A stretch of 64,000 nucleotides of DNA from Gemmatimonadaceae bacterium. GTDB taxonomy: Bacteria > Gemmatimonadota > Gemmatimonadetes > Gemmatimonadales > Gemmatimonadaceae. Location: assembly GCA_019186945.1 (NCBI GenBank), contig JABAQJ010000004.1, positions 62,001 to 126,000 of the forward strand, read 5' to 3'. Below are positions 1 through 9,228 of the stretch, piece by piece. The notes under the pieces are model-generated. The model saw nothing but the letters and a program-made list of their open reading frames with translations. It was not told where the DNA came from and did not search any database. The stretch's first letter is position 1, and every line of letters begins with the position of its first letter. The translations under genes were made by a program, and so were the position numbers.

Positions 1-1407
<1,407 letters not shown>

Positions 1408-1863
1408 ATCTCCAGAAACCTTTATCTCGTGCCGGCCCGTCCCGCGCCGGCGTCCAGTGCGCTGCAACAAAAACGCGGGTGGACCAGTCGCTCCTTCTTG
1501 CAGAAGCCGGTATCCATCCGCCGCCGCCGGGTGCATTCGCGTCGGTGCGAAGGGGACCCATGGCGCGCCAAGCACTAAGCTCGACGTTCGATTGTCCTGC
1601 GTCGCTTATCGGGAGTGCCACACTCGAAACGGGTGCAGCACCGACCAACATCCATCCTCGCGACCGTCGCGAGCCCATAGTGAGGCAGACGCGCAGTTCG
1701 TCCGCCGAATACGCCCCGCGCCTGAACGTCGCACGCAGGAGCCACATAAAGTCGCTTGCCGCGTAGCGAAAGTCAACCGCGGCCTTGACGTTAGACGCGG
1801 GCTCGTTCGGCGTCGCACCGCACCGAACGGCAAGGCCCGCCGGGTCGCCACACGACGGTCAAC
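1408..1863. other. 456-bp non-coding gap upstream of fusA
   Basis: No reading frame here has a protein-like composition or a recognisable family; the open frames look like GC-rich chance frames. On the minus strand there is a poor promoter-like pair, TTGACT at 1771-1776 and CTTTAT at 1746-1751, with a long 19-bp spacer. A 7-bp inverted repeat (1804-1810 with 1823-1829) lies just after the nucleotidyltransferase gene and has no T-run. The gap is long for a str operon and marks the right-hand junction of the lasso cluster with fusA. I cannot name a definite promoter. Confidence 0.5.
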
Positions 1864-3057
1864 TCACTTGGGTGCCGCGACCAATCGCAGATAATGAATC
1901 CACTGCGTCAGGCTCTCCACCTGATGCCCGACTCGTCTGGAGAACGTCATGGGCTGACCAGCACGTGGCGCCGTGACCGCATCGATGTCCCACGGCCTCC
2001 CCTCGCCAAGGCGGAGGCGTCCCGGTCTGATCGCGACGCTCCAAAGCCACCGCCGGACGGCCTCCGACGGACAAATCCGCTCCGTCGCGAACAACTGCGC
2101 CGCCAAGTGACGCTCCACAAGCCCGCGCATGCTCCGCGGAGTCGGCGATTCCAGCATGGAGATCACCGCGGCCGGTATGTCGATCCCGCCGAGCGACCGC
2201 GCCAGCCGGAATGTCCAGTAGCAGCAGGACGAAGCTCCATGGGTTCGCGCCACCTGAACCACCTTCTCCCAGTCGACACGACCGGATGTCACCACGGCCT
2301 CCAGATCGCGGAACGTTCGCCACGCACCGAATGAAAGCATGTGCGACCACGCCAAGTGCACGGCGAGGTGAACGACCTGGTGTGTGTCATCGAGCGCGTG
2401 GACGCCACGGCCGGCAACTTCCAGCGCCCGCGACGCACGGCGAACCGCATCGAAACCCAGGGCAAACGGGTGTCCGAACACGGATAGTGCTGTGTGAAGC
2501 TCGAGCTTCGCGCCCACGCGGCGTGCATCGGTCAGCGGCGGCAGATGATGGTGTTCGCGGTATGACACCTCGGGATAGGCCGCGCGATCCCATGTCCAGC
2601 CAAGCGATGCGGCGATATCCCACGCCTGCTGCGCCTGCGACGGCGCAACGAGAAGGTCGACGTCCCCCATCGGCCGTTCGACAAACGACGCATAGGATGT
2701 CTGCGCCAACGCAGCGCCCTTCAGCAGGATCACTTCGATGCCAGCGTCCACGAGAGCACTCACGGTCTCCGTGAAGCGCTCCTGCAGATACAACGCATGG
2801 AAGTCCGTAACCATCGCCAGCCGCTCCCACGACAACGCTGCGTCCTCGGGGATCGCCGCCGGAGCAACGGCGTGCAGGCGCCGCCACACGACGTTGGTCG
2901 CGCGTTCCCACTCGGCCAGCCAGGAGAGCTTCGCCCAGTCGATCGGCAGCTTCAACCCCGCGGCAATCGCCTCGTCATTGCACTTTCCACCAGCCGTCAA
3001 CAGCAGCAGGCGGGCCTCCCGACTGAGGACGTACGCGAGGGACTGGTCCCGGGACAT
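1864..3057 (-). CDS. NTP_transf_5-type nucleotidyltransferase, last gene of the lasso cluster
   Basis: 397 residues from the ATG at 3057 (MSRDQSLAYVL), 14 nt after the exporter permease stop. An upstream frame extends to 3159 but would overlap the permease. Residues 111-117 (LLKGAAL) and 131-136 (GDVDLL) are the paired motifs of the minimal nucleotidyltransferase fold seen in the NTP_transf_5 (uncharacterised nucleotidyltransferase) family; GDVD supplies the metal-binding acidic pair. Members of this family are known to occur in lasso clusters that also carry an HPr-kinase-like gene, with no settled role. By position it could modify the lasso peptide, or a phosphate placed on it by the kinase, or give immunity; all of these are inference. 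No classical Shine-Dalgarno precedes the start, which fits translational coupling. Confidence 0.8.
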   Translation of the reverse strand: MSRDQSLAYVLSREARLLLLTAGGKCNDEAIAAGLKLPIDWAKLSWLAEWERATNVVWRRLHAVAPAAIPEDAALSWERLAMVTDFHALYLQERFTETVSALVDAGIEVILLKGAALAQTSYASFVERPMGDVDLLVAPSQAQQAWDIAASLGWTWDRAAYPEVSYREHHHLPPLTDARRVGAKLELHTALSVFGHPFALGFDAVRRASRALEVAGRGVHALDDTHQVVHLAVHLAWSHMLSFGAWRTFRDLEAVVTSGRVDWEKVVQVARTHGASSCCYWTFRLARSLGGIDIPAAVISMLESPTPRSMRGLVERHLAAQLFATERICPSEAVRRWLWSVAIRPGRLRLGEGRPWDIDAVTAPRAGQPMTFSRRVGHQVESLTQWIHYLRLVAAPK

Positions 3058-3071
3058 GGCGGAGAGCGTGG

Positions 3072-3878
3072 TCAGTACAGGTTGAGCGAGCCCTGCCGCC
3101 GAGAATACGACAGGCTGGCGCGGAACGAGAACCAGCCGATTGCGACCAGCACGACGCACATCGCGACGAGCATGAGGAAATCGGGTATCACAGAGACGAA
3201 CGACGCGCCTTCCAGCAATACGCCGCGAAACGCGCGAAGTCCATAGGCGAGCGGCGTCACCGCGGCGAGCGATTGAAGCCAGGATGGGATCTTCGCCGTC
3301 GGATAGTAGGTTCCGCCAAACAGGGCCGAAATCACCAGGACTCCCTGCGGCAGCGCCCCCATCGTCCGGAATGCCAGGATCAGTGCGGTCCCGACCAGTC
3401 CCACCGCCCAGTATGTCACCACGATCAGCGCCAGAATCAGCGTTGCAGCTGGGATGCCGGTCCAGGCGATCCGCGCCCCGAGTATCCAGCCCGCACCCAG
3501 CGTGAGCACGCCCCGAAGGATCGTCCAGAGGATGGGATACGCCGAGAGCCCCAGCAGCAGCGAAAGACGCGGCGCCGGCGACATCAGAAGCATCTCGAAG
3601 AATCCGCTGGCGATCCCGCCGGAAACCGCGTTAGGTAGCGTGGTTACGGCAGCGGTGACCAGCGACAGTGCAACGGTGCCCACCAGCAGAAACCCGAAGT
3701 ACTGCGTCCCCTCCCCGGCGATCGCGTTCGCCATGAGTCCCTGAAGAGCGTTCGCGACGAAGAAGACCGGCACGACGGTAAACGCCAGCGAGGCAAGCGA
3801 CGTTGCCATCTGCACACGATAGCTCAACGACGTCCGCCAGCCGGCCATCATCAACGCTCGAATCGCCCGCGGTCTCAT
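3072..3878 (-). CDS. ABC-2 type permease of the lasso-cluster exporter
   Basis: 268 residues with about six hydrophobic segments spread along the protein, in the pattern of ABC-2 membrane subunits. The start is the ATG at 3878, which overlaps the ATPase stop in an ATGA; an upstream extension of the frame to 4235 is a shadow of the ATPase gene. It should form the channel of an exporter with the ATPase encoded just upstream. Lasso clusters normally carry such an exporter (D protein) to secrete the mature peptide and protect the producer. Here it is a separate permease and ATPase rather than the fused permease-ATPase of the McjD type. Confidence 0.88.
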   Translation of the reverse strand: MRPRAIRALMMAGWRTSLSYRVQMATSLASLAFTVVPVFFVANALQGLMANAIAGEGTQYFGFLLVGTVALSLVTAAVTTLPNAVSGGIASGFFEMLLMSPAPRLSLLLGLSAYPILWTILRGVLTLGAGWILGARIAWTGIPAATLILALIVVTYWAVGLVGTALILAFRTMGALPQGVLVISALFGGTYYPTAKIPSWLQSLAAVTPLAYGLRAFRGVLLEGASFVSVIPDFLMLVAMCVVLVAIGWFSFRASLSYSRRQGSLNLY

Positions 3879-4930
3879 GCGACCCCCGCACGGACGTCCT
3901 GTCCGGATACCACGCTCTCGATTAGATCGGCGAGCGCCAGCGGCACCTGCTCGAACCGCGCCACAGGTATTCCAGCATGGACCAGCGCCGAGAGCACGGC
4001 CGGAGCCGAGCTGTCGCCGTCGAGCAGCTTGACGGTGATGGCGGCCAAGCCTCCCCCCTCTTCGGCACGCTTCAGCGTCTGGGCATGCGAAGCCAGCAGC
4101 ACACTGCCCAGTGCTTCGTGGTCCGGCTTCGGCGTCACCAGCCGATACCGCGCACCCAGATACCGCGACGCTAGCTCGGTCGCCACCCCCTGCGCCAGCA
4201 GCCGGCCACGATCCATGATGGCAACACGGTCGCACAGCTCAAACGCCTCGTCGGCGGAATGGGTTGCCAGCAACACTGCACACCCCCTGCGCTGCACGAG
4301 TTCGGCGCGAAGAAAACGACGGAACTCGCGCGCCGACAGCGGGTCGAGGCTCCGGGTGGGCTCGTCCAGGAGCAACAGCCGGGGACGCGAGAGCAAAGCG
4401 CGGGCGATCAGCAGCCGCTGCATCATCCCGCTGGAATACTGCCCGACCATCTTGGTCCCCGTATCGTCCAGCCCGACCGCCGACAGCGACTCGGCAATCC
4501 GTTCTCCGACCACGGCCTTGGGCACCCCGAGGAGATCGGCAGCTAGCCGAAGGTTCTCTCGCGCAGTCAGTCGCCAGTACAGGCTCCGCTCGCTCGCGAG
4601 GCATGGCGAGACGGACGCGCGCACGGCGTCCCCCTGGGTGCCCACATCGAACCCGGCTACCGATGCCGTTCCCTCGTCCGGAAGAACGAGCGTGGCAAGG
4701 ATCTTCAAGAGAGTCGTTTTCCCGGCGCCGTTTGGCCCGAGCAGGCCGAAAAACTCGCCTGCGTGGACCTCACAGGCGATGTCGGACAGCACTTGCGCCC
4801 ACGCGCGGCCCCGCGGATGGATCAATGTGTCCCGAAGGGTTCTGCGCACCGGGTAGCGCTTCGACACCCCATTCAGCCGCGCGACGACATCTCCACTCTC
4901 GGGGCGCAACGGCTGCATCTTGCCAGCCAT
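3875..4930 (-). CDS. ABC transporter ATPase of the lasso-cluster exporter
   Basis: 351 residues from the ATG at 4930; an in-frame GTG lies one codon upstream at 4933. Walker A GPNGAGKT is at residues 65-72, the signature is SSGMMQ near 166-171 in place of LSGGQ, and Walker B LLLLDE is near 185-190, followed by the switch His in ATHSADEA. The start shares one base with the kinase stop (TGATG), and its stop overlaps the permease start (ATGA), so kinase, ATPase and permease are translationally coupled. A C-terminal extension of about 100 residues after the nucleotide-binding domain is typical of ABC-2 antibiotic-export ATPases. Predicted role: export of, or immunity to, the modified lasso peptide. 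Confidence 0.9.
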   Translation of the reverse strand: MAGKMQPLRPESGDVVARLNGVSKRYPVRRTLRDTLIHPRGRAWAQVLSDIACEVHAGEFFGLLGPNGAGKTTLLKILATLVLPDEGTASVAGFDVGTQGDAVRASVSPCLASERSLYWRLTARENLRLAADLLGVPKAVVGERIAESLSAVGLDDTGTKMVGQYSSGMMQRLLIARALLSRPRLLLLDEPTRSLDPLSAREFRRFLRAELVQRRGCAVLLATHSADEAFELCDRVAIMDRGRLLAQGVATELASRYLGARYRLVTPKPDHEALGSVLLASHAQTLKRAEEGGGLAAITVKLLDGDSSAPAVLSALVHAGIPVARFEQVPLALADLIESVVSGQDVRAGVA

Positions 4931-5886
4931 CACGACGTGAAAACTGCGGGGCTTGGCAGCAAGTGCCAGCGGGCAATCGCCCTTGCAACCTCGTCCAGAC
5001 GGGTGAAGTCGCGGGTGACATAGAGGTCGTAAACCCGTATGGCGCCGGCCACGCTTGCCGTTTGCGAAAACAGCGCGCCAGCCTCGCCACCGGCGAGCAG
5101 CGGTGCGAGCTTCGCATGCTGTACGAGTGACAAAGTCGCGGCGATGGAGTCGATTGGCTCACGCAGCACGGCGGCATGATCCGGGAGTTCGTTCATCGGC
5201 GTAAGGATGTACGCCGTAGAAAAACGCACGGGAAGGGACTGGACCTGCTCCGGCCGAAGGTCATCGACCAGGTGCTTCCTCTCGTCGGGAACCTGCTGCG
5301 CTGTGGCGCTGCCACGCATGGCCTGAACGGAATCCCGCCACAGCCGCAGGCGCGGTACTCCCGGCAGGCAGATCGGCGGTTCCGAGATGAGTACCGGAAG
5401 AACATCGTCGGTGATGAGCCGGGCCCCTGCTTCGACCATCGCCGTCGCCAACGTGGACTTTCCGTGGTACTTGGGGGCCAGGAACGCGACGCCTTCATTT
5501 CCCATTGCCACGGCGCTGGCGTGCAGCGAGAGAATACCGGATCCGTGAAGTGCCAGTGGTAGAACGCGACCGAGGATGTCGGCACGACCTGCGTCGAGCA
5601 GTCGATCGGTGCCGCCGAACCATGTGATTCGACGTCCGTCGGCAGAGATGTCGAAGCGGCCCGTGTCATCGAATACCAGAGAGTAGCCGCCTGCTTCTCG
5701 CTTGAACGCCCGTACGCTGCAGGACGCGTAGACCGTGTCCACGCCCAGCGACGCGGCATCGCCGAGTGACGGTGGATTTACTCCGGCTTCCAGGCTCCAC
5801 GTCGGCTCGACATCCCCCATCTGCGCGAGCTCCGGAAAGTCGATATGAGAGCGCAGCACACCGCCAAACACCGCGAAGTTTGACAT
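4930..5886 (-). CDS. HPr-kinase-like lasso-peptide tailoring kinase
   Basis: 318 residues from the ATG at 5886 (a TTG lies one codon upstream). The C-terminal half has the HPr kinase fold pattern: LHASAV near 121-126, a P-loop reduced to APKYHGKST at 137-145, and the DD pair at 160-161 in ITDDVLPV. The Gly-rich part of the P-loop is degenerate (AxxxHGKS), but the GKST and DD residues are kept. Family knowledge: kinases of this type in paeninodin-like clusters (PadeK, ThcoK) phosphorylate the side chain of the C-terminal Ser of the lasso precursor. The precursor here also ends in Ser, which supports the same role. It sits directly after the precursor and two hairpins. Confidence 0.85.
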   Translation of the reverse strand: MSNFAVFGGVLRSHIDFPELAQMGDVEPTWSLEAGVNPPSLGDAASLGVDTVYASCSVRAFKREAGGYSLVFDDTGRFDISADGRRITWFGGTDRLLDAGRADILGRVLPLALHGSGILSLHASAVAMGNEGVAFLAPKYHGKSTLATAMVEAGARLITDDVLPVLISEPPICLPGVPRLRLWRDSVQAMRGSATAQQVPDERKHLVDDLRPEQVQSLPVRFSTAYILTPMNELPDHAAVLREPIDSIAATLSLVQHAKLAPLLAGGEAGALFSQTASVAGAIRVYDLYVTRDFTRLDEVARAIARWHLLPSPAVFTS

Positions 5887-5985
5887 CAATTAGTCGGCTC
5901 GAACTGGAGGTGGCACTTGGACTTCCAACGACAGGACGATCAGGGGCATCGGAAGTTTTTGCCATCATGTTTCGTGCCCACAACA

Positions 5986-6028
5986 CAATGCCGCCGACGG
6001 GCGACGTGAGTCGCCGTCGGCGGCATTG
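5986..6028 (-). promoter_or_regulatory. Long perfect hairpin after the lasso precursor gene
   Basis: A 15-bp perfect inverted repeat (5986-6000 with 6014-6028) is extended by a further 4 bp (6002-6005 with 6010-6013) past one bulged G, closing on a GTGA loop. No T-run follows on the minus strand, so it is not a classical intrinsic terminator. A stable hairpin after a RiPP precursor often acts as a leaky terminator or RNA stabiliser that keeps precursor mRNA in excess over the enzyme genes; that role is inferred from position. Confidence 0.7.
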
Positions 6029-6031
6029 AGA

Positions 6032-6060
6032 GGAGTACCGCAACGCCGTCGCGGTACTCC
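6032..6060 (-). promoter_or_regulatory. Second hairpin between precursor and kinase
   Basis: A 10-bp perfect inverted repeat (6032-6041 with 6051-6060) with a 9-nt loop lies 3 bp from the longer hairpin. In minus-strand mRNA it comes first, about 118 nt after the precursor stop codon. The pair in tandem looks like a designed intercistronic control element for differential expression of the precursor. Confidence 0.6.
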
Positions 6061-6178
6061 ATCTGACCTGTCCTGCGCTACCCGCTACACTACGACGCTA
6101 GGCGCGAATCATGCGGCCCAGCCGGACGGTCGCAGTCGCAGCAGGAGCGAACTGCGGATTGTCTTGTCGTAGTGCGAC

Positions 6179-6349
6179 TTAGGAGCGGATGCAGCCCGTC
6201 GGGTCCGTAGGCGGAACGCGCGGATTGCAGTCAAGACCGATGCCCGGGATCATATCGTCGCCGATCTTCGTCTTGCCGGTGGCGTTGATTCTCCCCTGCG
6301 TCAGCTGACGGAACGTTCCGAACTTCTCGAGCTTCGGTGCCTGGTACAT
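6179..6349 (-). CDS. Lasso peptide precursor (A), 56 residues
   Basis: ATG at 6349 preceded by GGGGAGG four bases upstream, stop TAA at 6179-6181. The leader begins MYQAPKLEKFGTFRQLT, matching the lasso leader signature YxxPxLxxxGxxxxxT (here Y2, P5, L7, G11, T17) that RRE/B1 proteins recognise. The C-terminal half has Gly25, Asp31, Asp32, Asp40, Cys41 and Cys53 and ends GCIRS, with Ser at residue 56. Two Cys could form a disulfide. The cut site is not obvious. T24 or T27 could be the leader Thr near the cut. A core starting at Gly25 puts Asp31/32 at ring positions 7/8, and one starting at Lys26 puts Asp32 at 7, but neither is textbook. The gene lies between the cyclase and the kinase. Precursor identity is strong; ring assignment is uncertain. 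Confidence 0.9.
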   Translation of the reverse strand: MYQAPKLEKFGTFRQLTQGRINATGKTKIGDDMIPGIGLDCNPRVPPTDPTGCIRS

Positions 6350-6454
6350 TACTCCTCCCCGTGAGTGGTTCGTCCCCTACATAAGCAACTCCTGGGCCAC
6401 GACGTTCGCTACCCGACTTCAGGTCGCATCTCGCGTCACTGGATCGCTCACACA

Positions 6455-8365
6455 TCACTCCATGTGCTTGCGGAGCCATAGCTCCGCTTCAACAGTGAGA
6501 AAAAGCTGAACGCCAGTCAAGTGGTCTTCGGTCTCCCTGTAGGCAGCCAGCGCCTTTCGGAATGCCTCCAGATCCAGGATGCCCAGGTCCGCGAGCACTG
6601 TCTGAGGCGGCACAACCCCCTGCGAGCCGAAGACGCTCTCCACGACTTCACCGAATCCGCGAATCATCTGCCGGTGGAAGTACCCTCTCGGCACGCCAGT
6701 CTTGTACGACCGCGGCGCCAGCACTGAATCGGGCAGCAGGCCACGCACAGCTTCCTTGAGTAGCCGCTTCGAGTCGCCGACTGGTGCCCGTTCAGCGACC
6801 GGGCGTGATGCAGCGAACTCCACAACCCGCTTGTCGAGCAGCGGTGACCGCACTTCTATCCCTTCCTGCAGCGCAAGATCATGCGACCATGCGAGAGCGC
6901 GTGGCATGTACGGCGACGTCATGTACCAGCGGCACTCGAAGGCCGCTGGCCCCTCCAACGCGTGCCGCTCGAGGTCCGACCGAGCCCAACCGCGTTCCTC
7001 CAGCGAGGCCCTCACGTTGGCCCGTATCCAGCCCGGAAGATGCTGCTCGAACGGACGAGCCAGCGGTTGTTGCCGGAAGACGTCGACGACTCGCCACACA
7101 AAATCGGGCAATGCAGGCGCAATACCCCATCTGAGGATATCGCGCAGACCGTCGTGCTCCCCTTCGCGCAACATCCTCCACCAACCGGCGACGTCACCAG
7201 CGAACAGAAGTTCCGCGAAAGCGGCCTGTGAAACCTGAAAGAGCAGATCGCCGCCATGGCCGTCCAGAACCACTCGCGCTTCAGCGCCACGCGCCACGCG
7301 CGCGAGGCATCGGTTCATCTGCTCGAAAGTGTGCGCGTAGGGATCGTCGCGAAGCGCCGCTCGCGAGTGCTGATCGTCGAACAGCAGCATCCCCTCGCTG
7401 TCGACCCAGTGCGGTGTGAGCTCCCAGCGGTCGTTGATGGCCTTGATGTGGTCGTCCTCCCTCGCGGAGTCGCCTTCCGGAAAAGAGACCGAAACTGTGT
7501 CGAACAGAGTGTCAGCGAGTCCTCGCTCTTTGGCAGAACATCCAGCAGCCAGCACTGCCGGGGAGTCCGCACCGCCACTCAGGTACACAACCACCCGCTT
7601 CTCCCGAACACGATCGGCCACGGCCTGCTCAAGCAGACGGCGCAGCTCGATCGCCCCTTCGCGCAGGTCGGCTCGACCCTTTGCCCTGAAGCGCGGCGGC
7701 GTCCAGCGTGCTGCTTCAGTACAGGCGCCGCCGATCCTGTATCGCAGAACGCTCCCCGCCAGGACCGGCGTCACTCCCTCGAATGCGGTTTCACGGCTCC
7801 CACCCAGGAGGCCCGCCACTGCCGCGCCAACAAAGTCCCTGTTGATCCTTGGGGGCTCCGCAAGGGAGGCAAGCGCCACCGCATGCGAGGCGACCGCAAC
7901 ACCGCTGCCTATCGTCCGCACGAAAAGGCTCCGCCTGCCAACGAAGTCGCGGCCGAACACGAGTTCGCGCGACGCGGAGTCCCACAGGACGAACGCGAAG
8001 TCGCCGTTCAAGTGCAACGGAAAGTCGTACCGCCAGACGCCATACGCCGCGAGCATAAGGGCAGCCGGATCCATCGCATCCAGCCGCTTTCCGGCCCGCT
8101 CCAGTTCGGCCACCAGCCCGGCCGTGTCGTACAGGGTTGCGTCAGCTACCAGAGCGACGCGGTCGTCGCGTGCGACCGCGCCCGGACAAACGCCGGAGAG
8201 CGTCGTCTCCCATGCATAACGGGAGACTCCCATCGCGCACAATCGATCCTGCCAGACATCGGTGACTTCGTTCCCGCGATGCCGCATTCCGGAGAGCAGA
8301 TCGCGAATGCGCTCCGCGCCCCCATTCGTCGAATCCGCCGAAACCCACGCGCAGAGGGCGCTCAA
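6455..8365 (-). CDS. Lasso cyclase (C), asparagine synthetase B-like
   Basis: 636 residues. The start is the TTG at 8365, which overlaps the B2 stop (TTGA). An N-terminal glutamine-amidotransferase-like domain (residues 1 to about 220) is followed by an Asn-synthetase domain with the ATP-pyrophosphatase loop SGGADS at 263-268. In lasso pathways this enzyme adenylates the ring Asp/Glu side chain and closes the macrolactam with the core N-terminus. The N-terminus reads MSALCAWV, so there is no Cys at position 2, which the glutaminase of true AsnB needs. That fits a cyclase that uses a peptide amine rather than ammonia. Its neighbours B1, B2 and the precursor confirm the assignment. Confidence 0.93.
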   Translation of the reverse strand: MSALCAWVSADSTNGGAERIRDLLSGMRHRGNEVTDVWQDRLCAMGVSRYAWETTLSGVCPGAVARDDRVALVADATLYDTAGLVAELERAGKRLDAMDPAALMLAAYGVWRYDFPLHLNGDFAFVLWDSASRELVFGRDFVGRRSLFVRTIGSGVAVASHAVALASLAEPPRINRDFVGAAVAGLLGGSRETAFEGVTPVLAGSVLRYRIGGACTEAARWTPPRFRAKGRADLREGAIELRRLLEQAVADRVREKRVVVYLSGGADSPAVLAAGCSAKERGLADTLFDTVSVSFPEGDSAREDDHIKAINDRWELTPHWVDSEGMLLFDDQHSRAALRDDPYAHTFEQMNRCLARVARGAEARVVLDGHGGDLLFQVSQAAFAELLFAGDVAGWWRMLREGEHDGLRDILRWGIAPALPDFVWRVVDVFRQQPLARPFEQHLPGWIRANVRASLEERGWARSDLERHALEGPAAFECRWYMTSPYMPRALAWSHDLALQEGIEVRSPLLDKRVVEFAASRPVAERAPVGDSKRLLKEAVRGLLPDSVLAPRSYKTGVPRGYFHRQMIRGFGEVVESVFGSQGVVPPQTVLADLGILDLEAFRKALAAYRETEDHLTGVQLFLTVEAELWLRKHME

Positions 8366-8832
8366 TCGGCGTGAAGCACGCTGATGCCCGGCAGAGTTTC
8401 GTAGTCCGACACGCTGGCCGGGTCGTCACCCAGGATGACGTCGCCGTATTCGACCCAGGCGTGCGCATGAAACCGACCGGCGCGCATCACGACGCCAAGA
8501 CGCACAACGGCGTCAGGCAGGCCGTGCCGCTCCATCATGCGGCAGAGAGCAACTGAACGAACGAGGCAGGCAGGTCGAAAGACGCCGAAGCTCGATGCAC
8601 GACTCACGGCCAGCGCCAGTTCGCGCGATCGAACGACGGACGACTCGGACGGAGACATCACCGGCGCCGATCCGCTCTCTGGACTCGTCAGGCTGCCAGT
8701 TGCCTTTGTCCAGACTCGGAACTGCGCCGCGATGAGGGCGAACTGTCCGGCCAACAGGTCGCGCCACTCGCGCCCGGACAGCTTACGAAGCTTCGGGACG
8801 GCGTTCCGATACTCGCGGATCGTTCGACGCAT
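8362..8832 (-). CDS. Lasso leader peptidase (B2), transglutaminase-like
   Basis: 156 residues from the ATG at 8832; the frame is open back to 8892, so a longer form is possible. It overlaps the end of B1 by about 50 nt. An N-terminal Arg/Leu-rich stretch is followed by a transglutaminase-fold core with Cys89 in RPACLVRSVAL, His124 in HAHAWVE and Asp131 in EYGDVILGD. This is the Cys-His-Asp triad and spacing of lasso B2 proteases, which remove the leader peptide while bound to B1. The stop overlaps the cyclase start (TTGA). No strong Shine-Dalgarno precedes the ATG, in keeping with coupling to B1. Confidence 0.92.
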   Translation of the reverse strand: MRRTIREYRNAVPKLRKLSGREWRDLLAGQFALIAAQFRVWTKATGSLTSPESGSAPVMSPSESSVVRSRELALAVSRASSFGVFRPACLVRSVALCRMMERHGLPDAVVRLGVVMRAGRFHAHAWVEYGDVILGDDPASVSDYETLPGISVLHAD

Positions 8833-9121
8833 TCGCGCCCGAAGTGACAACAAGCCCATTCTCGACAAGGTCATCCAGGAACTTGCGGACATCCTTCTGG
8901 ATCTGCGCCGGACTTACGTCCGAATACTGCGCGATCAAGGCTGCGCACAATTCGTCAAACGTACGGGTGGCCGGCGGCAGGAGTTCCCAGATGCGTGCCC
9001 CGATCACGTTCACCCCGAAGTACACCTCGGTGTCCGTGGAAAACAGGACGCCGCCTTCCGCCAACGGTTTGAAAATCGCGGAGGGTGACGGACTAGGGAG
9101 AGACGCTTTCTGGTGGTCCAC
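8783..9121 (-). CDS. Lasso RRE protein (B1), PqqD-like
   Basis: 112 residues from the GTG at 9121. A TTG two codons upstream (9127) is possible, but the GAGG at 9130-9133 is better spaced for the GTG. The protein has the PqqD/RRE winged-helix pattern: a strand with FSTDTEVYFGVN, then GARIWELL, then a helical half (IQKDVRKFLDDLVENGLV). In split lasso systems B1 binds the YxxP leader motif and presents the precursor to B2. It is the first gene after rpsG, 225 bp downstream, and probably starts the lasso transcription unit. Confidence 0.9.
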   Translation of the reverse strand: MDHQKASLPSPSPSAIFKPLAEGGVLFSTDTEVYFGVNVIGARIWELLPPATRTFDELCAALIAQYSDVSPAQIQKDVRKFLDDLVENGLVVTSGANASNDPRVSERRPEAS

Positions 9122-9199
9122 GTACAAGTCCTCTTCGCCCGGACGGTATGATCTCGGCGCTACGGATGTACCCCAGGACGCTCAAGGCGCCCGTCCCGA

Positions 9200-9228
9200 A
9201 ACGTACAGCGACTCGATTGTTCTGTAAA
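9200..9228 (-). promoter_or_regulatory. Possible promoter of the lasso operon
   Basis: On the minus strand TTTACA (9223-9228) is separated by exactly 17 bp from TACGTT (9200-9205), about 80 bp before B1. The -10 match is weak (3 of 6). If it is not used, the cluster would depend on read-through from rpsL-rpsG. Confidence 0.3.

Noticed and set aside
1457..1894. Plus-strand 145-codon frame in the fusA upstream gap
   Set aside because: Arg/Gly-rich chance composition, no start signal and no recognisable domain.
6231..6479. Alternative 82-codon frame as lasso precursor
   Set aside because: It overlaps the real precursor in another frame, lacks the YxxP leader signature and has no lasso-like core.
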